Source: a bacterium (GTDB lineage: Bacteria > Zhuqueibacterota > QNDG01 > JAGLOF01). From it: a stretch of 64,000 nucleotides of DNA. The DNA lies in the NCBI GenBank assembly GCA_016934955.1, contig JAFGRY010000028.1, positions 1 to 64,000 of the forward strand, written 5' to 3'. The position numbers and the translations under genes are program-made. Positions within the stretch are counted from its first letter, which is position 1. Every line of letters starts with the position of its first letter. Under the pieces are notes generated by a model, which did no database searches, was not told the origin of the DNA, and saw nothing but the letters and a program-made list of their open reading frames with translations. Positions 1 to 8,798 of the stretch are shown one piece after another.

Positions 1-2201
1 AAATCAACCTGCACATTCACGTATTCGGTGGGTCCGACCCCGGTGGAGCCCCAGAAGTTCTCGCCTGTGTCCATGCCGCCGAACAGGTTGTGTCCGCCCC
101 AGTCAACGCCGGTGATCCAGCGGTCGCCTGAGTAGTCCCAGCCGTTGCCGCGGTAGCCTTTGGAATCATCCCAGCCGTAATCTGAGGGCAGAATGCCGCG
201 GACAATGAACTTGGCGCCGTCGACCACGTTGTAGAAATCGTCGCCGGAGAAGTTCGTCTGATCAGCCAGCTTCACTTCGCCGGTGGTGACGTCGGTCAGA
301 TCCCAGAAATACTCACCGCCGGCTTCCTTGAAGCCGACCCGGTACTGATGGCCGGTGAGTTTGCCGGGATCGACGACAACCGCCTTGCCCCAGGTGGGAG
401 TGTTCTGCGGGCCGTCGAGAACGGCGTCGATCTCGGTGCCTGCTTCCTGGGTGTACGCTACATCGAGGACGGGACGCCCGGGGATCACCTCGACAACCCC
501 TTTCAGGCTTTCATAGGTCCTCGGATATTTATACGGATTGTAGGCGTAGGCGCTGACGGCGAAATAGTAGGGCTTGCTGTTTATCAGGGGACCGTTGGTA
601 AACGCGTCTTTCGTGATGGTCATCGTATTCGCCAGCCCTTCATCCGATCCTTTGATGACCGGGACCTCGATCATGGCGCCCAGGTTCTCGCTGTACTGGA
701 AATCCCAGATCTCGGTGATCCCGTTTTTTATATCACAGGTTTCCAGCTTTATCCAGGGCCCCTTGACCGACTCTCCCTGCCAGACATTGTACCCTTCGAA
801 CCGGTACCCGAGATAATCGTAATCCGCGGCCGTGATGTCCCAGTCCAGCACTGCTTTGCTGTCCAGGGCGTGCGGCGTCACTACCGGTACCGGAGGTGCG
901 GGCAGCGGTCCGAAATTCACATCATAAATGTCCTGGGCAACCTGGTCATTATATCGCATCACCTGTATCGACGTGAAATGATCGCTGCCCATGCCGCAGA
1001 CGATGGCCAGCACGATGTCCTGGGTGTCGCCCGGGGCCAGATTGAAAGGGCCGGTTGCATTGCCGAATCTCACGTCCATCGGACTCATCAGATCGGTATA
1101 GATCCAGCCGGAACCGGTGATGGGATCGCCGGCCAGCCAGAACGTTGTCGCCCTGCCGGTTGTAGGGTCGATCATAGGAGATCCGTCGCTGAGCAGGCCC
1201 CGGCAGAAGTTGTACTGCTCTTGCGCGGTATGCGGATCCCGCATTGCGGGGATCGGTCCGCCGTTGATGAAGTGGAACGCGGCCGTCTGCTGCAGGATTC
1301 GCTTGTCCTGCAGGATGCGATCATGATTCCAGCCGGTCAAGGAATGAAGCACAGCGGTTTCACCCGGGGCATCGACAACGGGTCCCTGGAAGAAGTCGCC
1401 GGCCATGGCGGGGACCTGTAGGCCGTAGTCGTCATCCCAGCCGTCGCCGTTGTACACGAAACCAAAGCCGTTGACCGAGTCGGCTCCGGTGGCGTCATCA
1501 TTCCCGTCGCCGAGATCGGGATCGTAGAAGATGGCGCAGTAGACGTCTTCGATATTGTTGCCGCCCTTGTTGATCACCCGGAACCTGATAAAGGCGATAT
1601 GCTCCAGCGGACCCTCTTTCATATATCCCCACGTCAGCTGCTGCACTTCCACGCCCAGCGGTTCGGTGTCGTTGAGGTATTCGTGCGTGCCCAGATCGTT
1701 GTAGACGCAGTAAAGCATCTGGTCGCCGACGACCTCAGCGGGGCAGCCCTGGGAGATCGCTTCCGCGGTCGGGGGATTGTAATGATCGAACTTGAACACT
1801 TGATACGCACCGGAAGTGGGATCATCAGGAATGCCGCCCGGCAGAACCAGGCCCGGCTGGAACTCGCTAGAGTACTGGCAGGAGGCGCTGCGGACCTCGC
1901 CTTCCACCTTCCCCACCAGCCAGAGGCCGCCGGTGTAGAGGACCGACCCCCAGCGCTGAAACCTCGGGTAGTAGAGCCCCTGGTAGCCGCCGGCGTCGGG
2001 GTCATAGGCCAGGTTGCCGAAGTTGCTGACCCCCAGCTCGACGAGGTTGATATCGAGAAATTTGACGTCATTACCCAGGGGTTTCGGCTGTCGGCGATTC
2101 TTGTGTTCCGTAGGTTGGTCGGGTGCAGCTGCTGCACCTGCACTGACAAGCAGGGACAGCAGCAGGATGAACATGCGGGATAATCGGCGGGTCCGGTTCA
2201 T
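1..2201 (-). CDS. Large secreted protein, C-terminus beyond window (partial)
   Basis: The frame is open from the ATG at 2199-2201 to the first base of the window, about 733 codons, with no stop. It starts MNRTRRLSRMFILLLSLLVSA, a Sec signal peptide (positive n-region, hydrophobic core, then AGAAAAPDQ), and a GAGGAG ribosome site lies just upstream. The mature part is rich in Gly, Asp, Trp and Tyr. Around residue 440 a segment containing YRFEGYNVWQGES resembles fibronectin type III-like folds of large FCB-group surface proteins. No catalytic motif is recognised. Because the end is missing, a type IX sorting domain is plausible but not seen. Function unknown; coding status is certain from the continuous protein-like reading and the signal peptide. 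Confidence 0.85.
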   Translation of the reverse strand, partial: MNRTRRLSRMFILLLSLLVSAGAAAAPDQPTEHKNRRQPKPLGNDVKFLDINLVELGVSNFGNLAYDPDAGGYQGLYYPRFQRWGSVLYTGGLWLVGKVEGEVRSASCQYSSEFQPGLVLPGGIPDDPTSGAYQVFKFDHYNPPTAEAISQGCPAEVVGDQMLYCVYNDLGTHEYLNDTEPLGVEVQQLTWGYMKEGPLEHIAFIRFRVINKGGNNIEDVYCAIFYDPDLGDGNDDATGADSVNGFGFVYNGDGWDDDYGLQVPAMAGDFFQGPVVDAPGETAVLHSLTGWNHDRILQDKRILQQTAAFHFINGGPIPAMRDPHTAQEQYNFCRGLLSDGSPMIDPTTGRATTFWLAGDPITGSGWIYTDLMSPMDVRFGNATGPFNLAPGDTQDIVLAIVCGMGSDHFTSIQVMRYNDQVAQDIYDVNFGPLPAPPVPVVTPHALDSKAVLDWDITAADYDYLGYRFEGYNVWQGESVKGPWIKLETCDIKNGITEIWDFQYSENLGAMIEVPVIKGSDEGLANTMTITKDAFTNGPLINSKPYYFAVSAYAYNPYKYPRTYESLKGVVEVIPGRPVLDVAYTQEAGTEIDAVLDGPQNTPTWGKAVVVDPGKLTGHQYRVGFKEAGGEYFWDLTDVTTGEVKLADQTNFSGDDFYNVVDGAKFIVRGILPSDYGWDDSKGYRGNGWDYSGDRWITGVDWGGHNLFGGMDTGENFWGSTGVGPTEYVNVQVD

Positions 2202-2354
2202 ATTCCGCTCCTCGGGTTACGGGTTCAATCGCATCATCCTTGACGCGTCCGTTTCCGACACTGATGGAACGACAAACAGAACATAACCGGAAATCAGAAA
2301 CAGACCGCTGCAGGCAATATTTGTCTATGTATCGCGTGGAAAAATTATATTATT

Positions 2355-2383
2355 AATGTACGAAATGCAGCTGCGTTTGTCAA
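2355..2383 (-). promoter_or_regulatory. Sigma70-type promoter for the secreted-protein gene
   Basis: On the minus strand TTGACA (2378-2383) is followed after 17 bases by TACATT (2355-2360). The surroundings are AT-rich and the start codon lies about 150 bases downstream. Read from sequence only. Confidence 0.6.
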
Positions 2384-2477
2384 GTACAGAATGCAATCAG
2401 TTGTATACGTGTGGCAGGGGCGTCATTGATCATGAGAGCCGCGTAGAGACGCTTGCTCCATGAGTCACTTATTCCAA

Positions 2478-2505
2478 ATTATGAATTATGGATTATGAAT
2501 TATGA
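2478..2505. repeat. Heptamer array, ATTATGR x4
   Basis: Four tandem 7-base units: ATTATGA, ATTATGG, ATTATGA, ATTATGA. Confidence 0.85.
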
Positions 2506-2564
2506 ATAAAACGGGCTTTAAAAAATCCTCTGTCCATGAGTGATGAAGAGCAGGGCTGCGGGGA

Positions 2565-2592
2565 CTTTATCCTTTTACCTTTATCCTTGGAT
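2565..2592. repeat. Heptamer array, CTTTATC-type x4
   Basis: Units CTTTATC, CTTTTAC, CTTTATC, CTTGGAT, followed directly by a TTTCGTG motif copy. Confidence 0.8.
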
Positions 2593-2595
2593 ATC

Positions 2596-2627
2596 TTTCG
2601 TGTTCTTCGTTGGAGCTCTCGGGGGAA
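2596..2627 (+). repeat. Dispersed TTTCGT/CGTTGGA arm, unpaired
   Basis: Contains TTCGTGTTCTTCGTTGGA followed by a CTCGGGGGAAGG-like outer end. It matches the outer ends of the other arms in the window (for example 17111-17155 and 27009-27046). Confidence 0.7.
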
Positions 2628-2682
2628 GGGCGGTCGGGTTCTGTCTCCTGTTTGCTGTCTTCGTTATAAAATCCCCCTCGAT

Positions 2683-2701
2683 CCCCCTTTAAAAAAGGGG
2701 G
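2683..2701. repeat. CCCCCTTT/AAAGGGGG palindrome
   Basis: Eight-base inverted repeat CCCCCTTT, AAA, AAAGGGGG within an AATCCCCCTCGATCCCCC context. This type of intergenic palindrome recurs in many unrelated environmental bacteria. It could fold as a hairpin. Confidence 0.75.
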
Positions 2702-2771
2702 AAGCTGGTCTGCAGGAAAATTGTCTGATCATGAAAGATGGATCGCCGGCCCATCCCGCAGCACCCCTGGA

Positions 2772-2794
2772 TGCCCGCCTGAAGCACGCGGGCA
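2772..2794. repeat. TGCCCGC/GCGGGCA palindrome
   Basis: Seven-base inverted repeat with a 9-base loop inside GGATGCCCGCC...GGGCATGACA. This belongs to the widespread 'GATGCCCGC...CGGGCATGACA' intergenic type. Confidence 0.7.
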
Positions 2795-2823
2795 TGACAT
2801 TCTTTCGGGGAAAGGGGCGGGGA

Positions 2824-2858
2824 CTTTTTCCTTTTACCTTTATCCTTTATCCTTGGAT
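2824..2858. repeat. Heptamer array, CTTTATC-type x5
   Basis: Units CTTTTTC, CTTTTAC, CTTTATC, CTTTATC, CTTGGAT. A second copy of the array at 2565-2592. Confidence 0.8.
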
Positions 2859-2861
2859 ATC

Positions 2862-2888
2862 TTTCGTGCCTTTCGTGCCCTTTGTTGG
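2862..2888 (+). repeat. Dispersed TTTCGTG arm, unpaired
   Basis: TTTCGTGCC TTTCGTGCCC TTTGTTGG, three loosely repeated TTTCGTG-like units ending at the stop side of the cupin gene. Confidence 0.65.
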
Positions 2889-2893
2889 CTGAT

Positions 2894-3256
2894 TCATTCG
2901 TCCCGATGCACCGTCTCCGGCGAGAAGGCCGGCACACACACGGCAACGTACCCGGCGCCCCCGGGTTCCGGGGTGCTGTAGCGCACCCACTCGCCGGCGG
3001 GCGCGATTACCGCCTCTCCGGCGCGGACCTGAAGCGTCTCCTGCTCCGTTTCCACCTGCAGCATGCCTTTCAGCACCAGGGTGTACTCAGCGAACTCAGG
3101 GCGCTGCCCCGGCTCGATCCAGCCCGCGGGGCTGGTCATGCGGGCGATGCTGACCCCGGCATCGCCGGAGTTGACCCGCCCGATGAACTCCTCTATCCGC
3201 TTGGGTTTGCTGCCGGCGGCTTCGATCACCGCCGGTGAGACAATCTTCCGTGCCAT
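2894..3256 (-). CDS. Small cupin-domain protein
   Basis: 120 residues with a single cupin beta-barrel. The pattern GWIEPGQRPEFAEYTLVLKG, then LQVETEQETLQVRAGEAVIAPAGE, matches the two conserved cupin motifs, with Glu/Tyr replacing some of the usual His ligands, so metal binding is uncertain. The ATG at 3256 is preferred over an upstream in-frame GTG because GAGGAG lies 7 bases before it. It follows the M1-like peptidase gene by 31 bases on the same strand and is probably co-transcribed. Specific substrate unknown. Confidence 0.85.
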   Translation of the reverse strand: MARKIVSPAVIEAAGSKPKRIEEFIGRVNSGDAGVSIARMTSPAGWIEPGQRPEFAEYTLVLKGMLQVETEQETLQVRAGEAVIAPAGEWVRYSTPEPGGAGYVAVCVPAFSPETVHRDE

Positions 3257-3287
3257 GACCACTCTCCTCTGTATCCGGGCCGGGTGA

Positions 3288-4940
3288 CTATTTCCCGGTG
3301 AGATTGAAGGACGCGATATAGTAATCGGGATCGACGGTCAGCCGCGTGAGCGGATTTTCCAGCTGCAGCCGCTGCCAGCGCCCGGAGACGTTCAGGGTCA
3401 CCGGCTCGCCGTCCAGCAGCACCTCCACCGGCATGGCGAAGCCGCGGACCGTGTTGTTCCAGCGGTAGCTCAGCTCTTTTTCGCCGATCATGTACTCGAG
3501 CACCGGAATGCGCACGTCCCGCACGTACTGATCGAAAAACCCTTTCAGATTCAGACCGGACATCTCGGCGATTGCCGTCTCGATCTGCCCGCTGGTCACC
3601 GTCTGATGGTAGAACCTGCTGTTCAGCCCCCGCAGGATCGAGCGCCATTTTTCATCATCCCCCACCAGCTGCCGCAGGGTGTGCAGCATGTTGGCGCCCT
3701 TGTAGTACATATCGCCGGAGCCGGGATAGTTCAGGCCCGGAATGCCTTCGATGGGCCGGTCGTTGCGGATGTTCTGGCGGGTGCCGATAACGTACTCGGC
3801 ACTCTCTTTTTTACCGTAGTGGTAGTTGAGGAATAGATTTTCGGAGTAGGCGATGAACGCCTCGTGGATCCACATGTAGGCCGCGTCCGCGTTGGAGATG
3901 GAGTTGGCGAACCACTCGTGCCCCGATTCATGGACGATAATAAAGTCAAACAGCATGCCGAGCCCGGTGTGGCTGACGTCATTGCCGTTGTACCCGTTCG
4001 CGTAGCCGTTGCCGTAGGTGACCGAACTCTGGTGCTCCATGCCGGTGTAGGGAACCTCCACCAGCTTGTAGCCGTCCTCGTAGAAGGGATAGGGACCGAA
4101 CCAGTACTCGAAGGCCGCCAGCATGCGATGGGCCTCCCTGAAGTGCACCTTCGCTTTTTCCAGATTGTCCCGCAGCACCCAGTAATCACAGTCCAGAGGT
4201 CCCTTCTCGCCCTGGTAGACGTCACCGAAGTGCACATAGTCTCCGATATTGATGTTCACCCCGTAGTGGTTGATAGGGTTGGAGACGAACCAGGTGAACG
4301 TTTTCGTGCCGTCGCTGTTTTCGACCGTGCTCCTGAGCCGGCCGTTGGACACATCGGTGAGATGGCCGGGGACGGTGATGGTCATCAGCATGCTGTCGGG
4401 TTCGTCGGCCGGGTGGTCCTTGCAGGGCCACCAGAGGCTGGCACCGTCGCCCTGGCAGGTCGAGGCGATGAAGTCGTTGCCGTTGGCGTCCTTCTGCCAG
4501 GTGATCCCCCCCTGCCAGGGCGGCCTGCGGCTTACCTGCGGTTCACCGCCGTACCGGACCAGGAGTTCATTGTATTCCCCGGGAACCTGCTGTTTAACGA
4601 GGGTAATATAGTAGACATTACCGTCCCGTTCATAGCCGAGCGGTGTTCCATCCTGGGTGACACCCGAGATCTCCATGGGCGGCTGCAGGTCCAGCTGCAT
4701 CACCCGGGCGGGCGTGTGGACCCTGTAGCGGACGGTGTTGCTGCCGCTGATGGTTTTCGCTTCAGGATCGACCCGTATATCGAGATGATAGTAGGTCAGG
4801 TCCCACCAGGCCCGTTCCGGGGTGATGGTGCCCCGCAGCGTGTCCTGGCGGGTGAAGGTACGCTGAAACTGGGCGATTGAGGATGCGGCCGGCATCAGTC
4901 CGGCAATCATCATGATGACGGCAATGGATGTACGTTTCAT
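3288..4940 (-). CDS. Exported M1-family metallopeptidase (aminopeptidase-like)
   Basis: 550 residues with a Sec signal peptide (MKRTSIAVIMMIAGLMPAAS). The zinc site HESGH is at 337-341 and the third ligand Glu lies in WIHEAF near 360, the HExxH-18-E spacing of M1 peptidases. PYTGMEHQS near 300 replaces the GAMEN exopeptidase loop, as in other bacterial M1 members. An N-terminal beta-sandwich (about 40-240) precedes the catalytic domain. The protein is shorter than PepN and lacks its large C-terminal helical domain. It probably trims peptides outside the cytoplasm. An AGGAGAG ribosome site precedes the ATG. The family call is firm; substrate preference is not visible. Confidence 0.93.
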   Translation of the reverse strand: MKRTSIAVIMMIAGLMPAASSIAQFQRTFTRQDTLRGTITPERAWWDLTYYHLDIRVDPEAKTISGSNTVRYRVHTPARVMQLDLQPPMEISGVTQDGTPLGYERDGNVYYITLVKQQVPGEYNELLVRYGGEPQVSRRPPWQGGITWQKDANGNDFIASTCQGDGASLWWPCKDHPADEPDSMLMTITVPGHLTDVSNGRLRSTVENSDGTKTFTWFVSNPINHYGVNINIGDYVHFGDVYQGEKGPLDCDYWVLRDNLEKAKVHFREAHRMLAAFEYWFGPYPFYEDGYKLVEVPYTGMEHQSSVTYGNGYANGYNGNDVSHTGLGMLFDFIIVHESGHEWFANSISNADAAYMWIHEAFIAYSENLFLNYHYGKKESAEYVIGTRQNIRNDRPIEGIPGLNYPGSGDMYYKGANMLHTLRQLVGDDEKWRSILRGLNSRFYHQTVTSGQIETAIAEMSGLNLKGFFDQYVRDVRIPVLEYMIGEKELSYRWNNTVRGFAMPVEVLLDGEPVTLNVSGRWQRLQLENPLTRLTVDPDYYIASFNLTGK

Positions 4941-5052
4941 GACTCTCTCCTTTTGGCAGGCTGGTAATCAGGGGATGGGGATCGCCGGCCGGGGATTACC
5001 GCGGCCGACCGCAGTAATATACTGATTCTCCGGTCGAATAGCAATCACTGTC

Positions 5053-6609
5053 TCAGTGCCGGCCCGTGCGGAAGGCGCGCCAGTCGATCTCCAGTTTCCG
5101 CATGCGGGCCCGAAGCGTGTGGGGATTGACCGCGAGCAGCCGGGCGCACCCGTCGGGCCCGTCGATCCGCCCGCCGGTGCGGCGCAACGCCGCTCTGATA
5201 TGGGCCGCGATGATGTCGTCGAGGGGCGCGATCGTCTTCGCATCGGCAGCCGCGGCCTCCCCTTTTCCCGGGAGAGTGCCGTTTACGGCCCGGTCGCCCG
5301 CCCAGCCGAAGGCCTCCGCGATGTTCAGGGAGGCACCATTCCCCAGCAGGGCCGCCCGGTCGATCACCGTGCCCAGCTCGCGTATGTTCCCGGGCCAGTG
5401 ATAGCGGCAGAGCAGTTCTATATCCTTATCCGTCGGCATCACCGGCGGCAGGCTGAACCTGATGGCCGATCGTTCGGCGAAGTGCGCGGCCAGGGCGCGC
5501 ATATCCTGAAGCCTGTCCCGCAGGGCCGGAAGAAAAATGGGAAAGGCGGAAATGCGGTAATAGAGGTCCTCCCTGAATGTCCCTTCCGCCACCATGGTGA
5601 CGAGATCGCGGTGGGTCGCCAGCACGATCCTGACGCTGACCCTGATCGGATGCTTGCCCCCCACCCGTTCCAGCCAGCCGTCCTGCAGCACCCGCAGCAG
5701 GCGCACCTGGGCGTCCAGCGGCATTTCACCCACCTCGTCCAGGAAGAGCGTGCCGCCGTCGGCCTTCTCGAACCACCCTTTCCTGGTCTCCACCGCGTGG
5801 GTAAACGCTCCTTTCTCGTGCCCGAACAGCTGGGAATCGATCAGCTCAGGGGGAATGGCCCCGCAGTTCACCCTGATAAAGGGCCCGTCGGCGCAGCTGC
5901 TTCCCGTATGAATGGTCCGTGCGATCAGCTCCTTGCCGGTGCCGGTTTCCCCGTAGATGAGGACGGGGGCGTCCGACGCTGCCACCAGGGCCACCCGCTC
6001 CATGACCGTCTTCAATCCCTCTTCGGCGCCGATGATGCGGTCCCCCACCTCCTTCCGGCTCAGTTTCTTAAGCAGCGCCGACGTGTCCGCCGCCGCCGCC
6101 TCCCGCAGCCGCACCAGCTCGGTGATCCGCTTGTCATTCTCCACCGCCACACCGAAGGGTTCCCGCAGCCGTCTGATCATGGCGATATGCAGATCGCTGA
6201 ACATGACGCCGGACCGGGCGAACAGGACAATCAGGTACGTCCCCTCATCACGCTCGGGAAGCGCCAGAATGAACGCATCGCCGCCGGGATCCTCTTCAGA
6301 AAACGCGGTGAACACCTGATCGTCTTCCGTACGGCGGCGGTATTCGCCCTCTTCGATCGCCTTCTCGATTACCGCCGCCTCGTGCCGGTCCGGGGACCTG
6401 GCCGGCCGGAAGCGAGCGGATCCTCTCTCGCCGGCGCCCGCAATAGTCTCGAGATCGCCGCTCCCGGAGTCGTACCTGCAGATCAGGATCCGCCCCAGGG
6501 GAATGGAGGCCGAGAGATGACTCCGGACAACCGGCATCAGCTCGTTCAGTTCGATGGTGCGGCAGGCGTCCCGCCAGACATCGAGCAGTATTTCGTTAAA
6601 TGTTTCCAT
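5053..6609 (-). CDS. Sigma54-dependent activator with GAF-like N-terminus
   Basis: 518 residues. The N-terminal 180 form a GAF-like sensory domain without a receiver domain. An AAA+ domain follows with Walker A GETGTGKE (220-227), Walker B GGTLFLDE (285-292) and the sigma54 contact loop, which here reads GAFTHA (267-272) instead of GAFTGA. A Fis-type helix-turn-helix closes the protein (ARLLAVNPHTLRARMRKLEI). The gene is divergent from the porin-pst operon, whose upstream region has a good -24/-12 promoter, so that operon is the likely target. The signal sensed by the GAF domain is unknown. The ribosome site is weak. Confidence 0.93.
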   Translation of the reverse strand: METFNEILLDVWRDACRTIELNELMPVVRSHLSASIPLGRILICRYDSGSGDLETIAGAGERGSARFRPARSPDRHEAAVIEKAIEEGEYRRRTEDDQVFTAFSEEDPGGDAFILALPERDEGTYLIVLFARSGVMFSDLHIAMIRRLREPFGVAVENDKRITELVRLREAAAADTSALLKKLSRKEVGDRIIGAEEGLKTVMERVALVAASDAPVLIYGETGTGKELIARTIHTGSSCADGPFIRVNCGAIPPELIDSQLFGHEKGAFTHAVETRKGWFEKADGGTLFLDEVGEMPLDAQVRLLRVLQDGWLERVGGKHPIRVSVRIVLATHRDLVTMVAEGTFREDLYYRISAFPIFLPALRDRLQDMRALAAHFAERSAIRFSLPPVMPTDKDIELLCRYHWPGNIRELGTVIDRAALLGNGASLNIAEAFGWAGDRAVNGTLPGKGEAAAADAKTIAPLDDIIAAHIRAALRRTGGRIDGPDGCARLLAVNPHTLRARMRKLEIDWRAFRTGRH

Positions 6610-6619
6610 TACAATCTCG

Positions 6620-6653
6620 CATATTTACTATTTGATTATCATATTTACCATTT
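6620..6653. promoter_or_regulatory. Paired direct repeats, candidate activator sites
   Basis: CATATTTACTATTT (6620-6633) and CATATTTACCATTT (6640-6653) repeat at a 20-base interval, about two helical turns. They lie 100-130 bases upstream of the -24/-12 element, the usual place for sigma54 enhancer sites. That they bind the adjacent activator is inference. Confidence 0.5.
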
Positions 6654-6749
6654 TTAATGAGCAAATAATACATAATTTTAGCGACAAACGCAAGTAAAAT
6701 ATTTCAAAAGCCCTTGTTTCATATTCAGTTAGGCTGACCATCCGGTTTC

Positions 6750-6764
6750 TGGCACAGGAATTGT
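6750..6764 (+). promoter_or_regulatory. Sigma54 (-24/-12) promoter of the porin-pst operon
   Basis: TGGCAC, five bases, TTGT. This matches the TGGCAC-N5-TTGC consensus at every fixed base except the final C (T here), with the correct GG-to-GC spacing. The predicted start near 6776 leaves a short leader with a GAGAGGAGAA ribosome site before the ATG at 6795. Confidence 0.75.
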
Positions 6765-6794
6765 CTTAAAGAACTGAAAAGAGAGGAGAAGTAC

Positions 6795-7820
6795 ATGCAC
6801 CATATGCCGATTCACAGACACGCTGTCCGCGCACTCATCCTGGCCTGCGCCGCATCTGCCGTTCACACCGCCGCGATCGCCCAGTCCGGGACCGGCACTC
6901 AGGGGACAGGATCCCACCCGGCTGTACCGGTGTACAGCGGCTACTTCCAGCCGGGCTTTACCCTTGACAGTGACGGAAGCGGCGGCTTTTTTCTCAAGAG
7001 GGCCCGTTTCTCAGCAACGGCCGCTTTCTCAGGACCGGTCTCCTGGAAAGTGCAGGCGGAACTTGCCGGGCAGCCGAAATTGCTGGATGCAATCCTCCGG
7101 GTTCGCTTCCTGCCCGGACTCACTCTCTCGGCGGGACAGTTCAAAATCCCGGTCAGCCGGGAGAACCTGCTCTCCAGCGGGAAACTGATCACCATCTCCC
7201 GCTCCCGGATTGTTGAAGCCCTCACCGCCCGCAGTGGAGATCCCCTGGGCAATCAGAACGGGCGGGACATCGGCATTGCTTTCGAAGGCGCCATCACCGG
7301 CAGGCAGCGCACGCTCATCGAATACACACTGGCCGTAATCAACGGGTCGGGGATCAACCGCACGGACGTCGACCGCTGGAAAGACGTCGCCGCCCGCATT
7401 GCTGTAACACCCTGGCGCAATGTCACTCTTGCCGTATCGGCCCTGTGCGGCCGGCACCGGTACAGCGGCATCGACGGGACCGGGAGAAGCCGGACCGGCG
7501 CCGACATCGCCTGGACCCCGGGACCCTTTCTCTTTATCGCTGAATATCTGCAGGGACTGGATGGCAGGGTTGAGACGTCCGGGTGGTACCTGCTGGCCCG
7601 GTTTCCGCTCTCCGGGGACCGGCTCGACGGTGTGTGTACATATGACCGGTTCACCACCAATGATCCGTTACAGGACAAGACATCGGACACTGTCACCATA
7701 GGCCTCGATTACCGCGTGAATCCGCACACATGCGTCATGGTCAACCACACCCTGACGGGCAGGGATGTGCATAAACGAATCTGCGGCGCTACGCTTGTCA
7801 TGCTGCAGACCGGCTTTTAA
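6795..7820 (+). CDS. Outer-membrane porin, phosphate-selective O/P-like
   Basis: 341 residues with a signal peptide (start to about 35, ending AAIAQ), then a beta-barrel pattern of alternating strands. YSGYFQPGFTLDSDG, FFLKRARFSATAAFSGP and LSAGQFKIPVSRENL match the start of the OprO/OprP-type porin family, where such strands form a polyanion-selective trimeric barrel. It is the first gene behind the sigma54 promoter and lies 14 bases before the phosphate-binding protein gene, which supports a role in phosphate entry across the outer membrane. Slightly shorter than OprP. A second ATG four codons in is an alternative start. Confidence 0.82.
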   Translation: MHHMPIHRHAVRALILACAASAVHTAAIAQSGTGTQGTGSHPAVPVYSGYFQPGFTLDSDGSGGFFLKRARFSATAAFSGPVSWKVQAELAGQPKLLDAILRVRFLPGLTLSAGQFKIPVSRENLLSSGKLITISRSRIVEALTARSGDPLGNQNGRDIGIAFEGAITGRQRTLIEYTLAVINGSGINRTDVDRWKDVAARIAVTPWRNVTLAVSALCGRHRYSGIDGTGRSRTGADIAWTPGPFLFIAEYLQGLDGRVETSGWYLLARFPLSGDRLDGVCTYDRFTTNDPLQDKTSDTVTIGLDYRVNPHTCVMVNHTLTGRDVHKRICGATLVMLQTGF

Positions 7821-7834
7821 AAGGAGATATCGTC

Positions 7835-8794
7835 ATGCGTTCCACACTGCACATCTGCATCGCGATCAGCCTGCTGCTCTGCGCCTGCAGCGGCGAAAAA
7901 CACGCTACTCAGGATCTTGAAGGGACCTGCACCATATCCGGGGCCTGGGCACTCTATCCCATGGTGGTCGCCTGGGCTGAAGCGTTCCAGACCCTGCATC
8001 CGCAGGTCCGCTTCGACATCAGCGCCGGCGGCGCGGGCAAGGGTATGGCCGACTGTCTCGCCGGAGTCGCCGACCTGGGCATGGTGTCGCGGGAAATCTA
8101 CAGCGCGGAGATTGAAAAGGGCGCCTGGCCGGTGGCGGTAACCAAGGACGCGGTGGTCCCCACGGTCAGCGCCGCGAATCCCTTTCTGGAATCCCTGCTC
8201 GCCAGGGGCGTCACCCGGGGTGAGTGCATCGCCGTCTGGATCAGCGGTGACATAAGCGACTGGTCACGGCTCGTCCCCGCCGGGGCAGCCGCCCCCATGC
8301 ATGTCTACACCCGTTCCGACGCCTGCGGCGCGGCCCAGACCTGGGCGCTCTACCTGGGCGGCAGCCAGGAAGATCTGCGGGACATCGGCGTGTACGGCGA
8401 TCCCGGCGTAGCCGAAGCAGTGCGCAGCGACGCCCTGGGAATCGGGTTCAACAATATCAACTACGCCTACGGCATGGACGACCGCCTGCCGGTGCAGGGG
8501 CTGAAGGTGCTCCCCCTGGACCTGAACGAAAACGGCAGCATCGATCCTGAAGAGGATATGTATACCACCCGGGACCTGCTGGTGAACGCGATCGCCGCGG
8601 GCAGGTATCCGTCTCCCCCCGCCCGGGACCTCTACCTCGTCTCACTGGGCCGACCGAAAAACCGCATCGCCGACGCCTTTCTGCAATGGATATTGAACGA
8701 CGGGCAGCAGCTGATCCCCGGGTACGGGTATATCGCGCTTGCTCCTGAATTGCTGCAGGATGAGCGGGAAAAATTCCGCCAGCCCGCGGAGTAA
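7835..8794 (+). CDS. pstS: PstS-like phosphate-binding lipoprotein
   Basis: 319 residues. It has a lipoprotein signal peptide with lipobox LLLCAC. The binding fold begins ISGAWALYPMVVAWAEAF, a divergent form of the PstS opening, followed by ISAGGAGKGMADCLAGVADLGMVSR, the phosphate-contacting Ser/Gly loop of this family. It precedes pstC, pstA and pstB in one transcription unit, so phosphate is the likely ligand, although related binding proteins take other oxyanions. A ribosome site AAGGAGA lies just after the porin stop codon. Confidence 0.87.
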   Translation: MRSTLHICIAISLLLCACSGEKHATQDLEGTCTISGAWALYPMVVAWAEAFQTLHPQVRFDISAGGAGKGMADCLAGVADLGMVSREIYSAEIEKGAWPVAVTKDAVVPTVSAANPFLESLLARGVTRGECIAVWISGDISDWSRLVPAGAAAPMHVYTRSDACGAAQTWALYLGGSQEDLRDIGVYGDPGVAEAVRSDALGIGFNNINYAYGMDDRLPVQGLKVLPLDLNENGSIDPEEDMYTTRDLLVNAIAAGRYPSPPARDLYLVSLGRPKNRIADAFLQWILNDGQQLIPGYGYIALAPELLQDEREKFRQPAE

Positions 8795-8798
8795 CGGC

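Larger units (their letters stand above)
2202..2893. other. Gene-free interval packed with short repeats
   Basis: No convincing gene is seen. The interval holds the promoter of the left gene, three heptamer arrays, two copies of the TTTCGT...CGTTGG motif, and two hairpin-forming GC-rich palindromes. The order heptamer array CTTTATC, then TTGGATATC, then TTTCGTG occurs twice (2565-2605 and 2824-2870), so part of the interval is an internal duplication. Confidence 0.7.

Noticed and set aside
348..1421. Long plus-strand open frame (357 codons)
   Set aside because: Antisense to the secreted-protein gene; its translation shows no domain and the minus frame has a signal peptide and protein-like composition.
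2202..2893. CRISPR array
   Set aside because: The repeats are 7-base tandems and dispersed arms without regular spacers; no cas genes in the window.
5056..6657. Long plus-strand open frame (533 codons)
   Set aside because: Exact antisense of the sigma54 activator; GC-rich codon bias leaves the opposite strand open.
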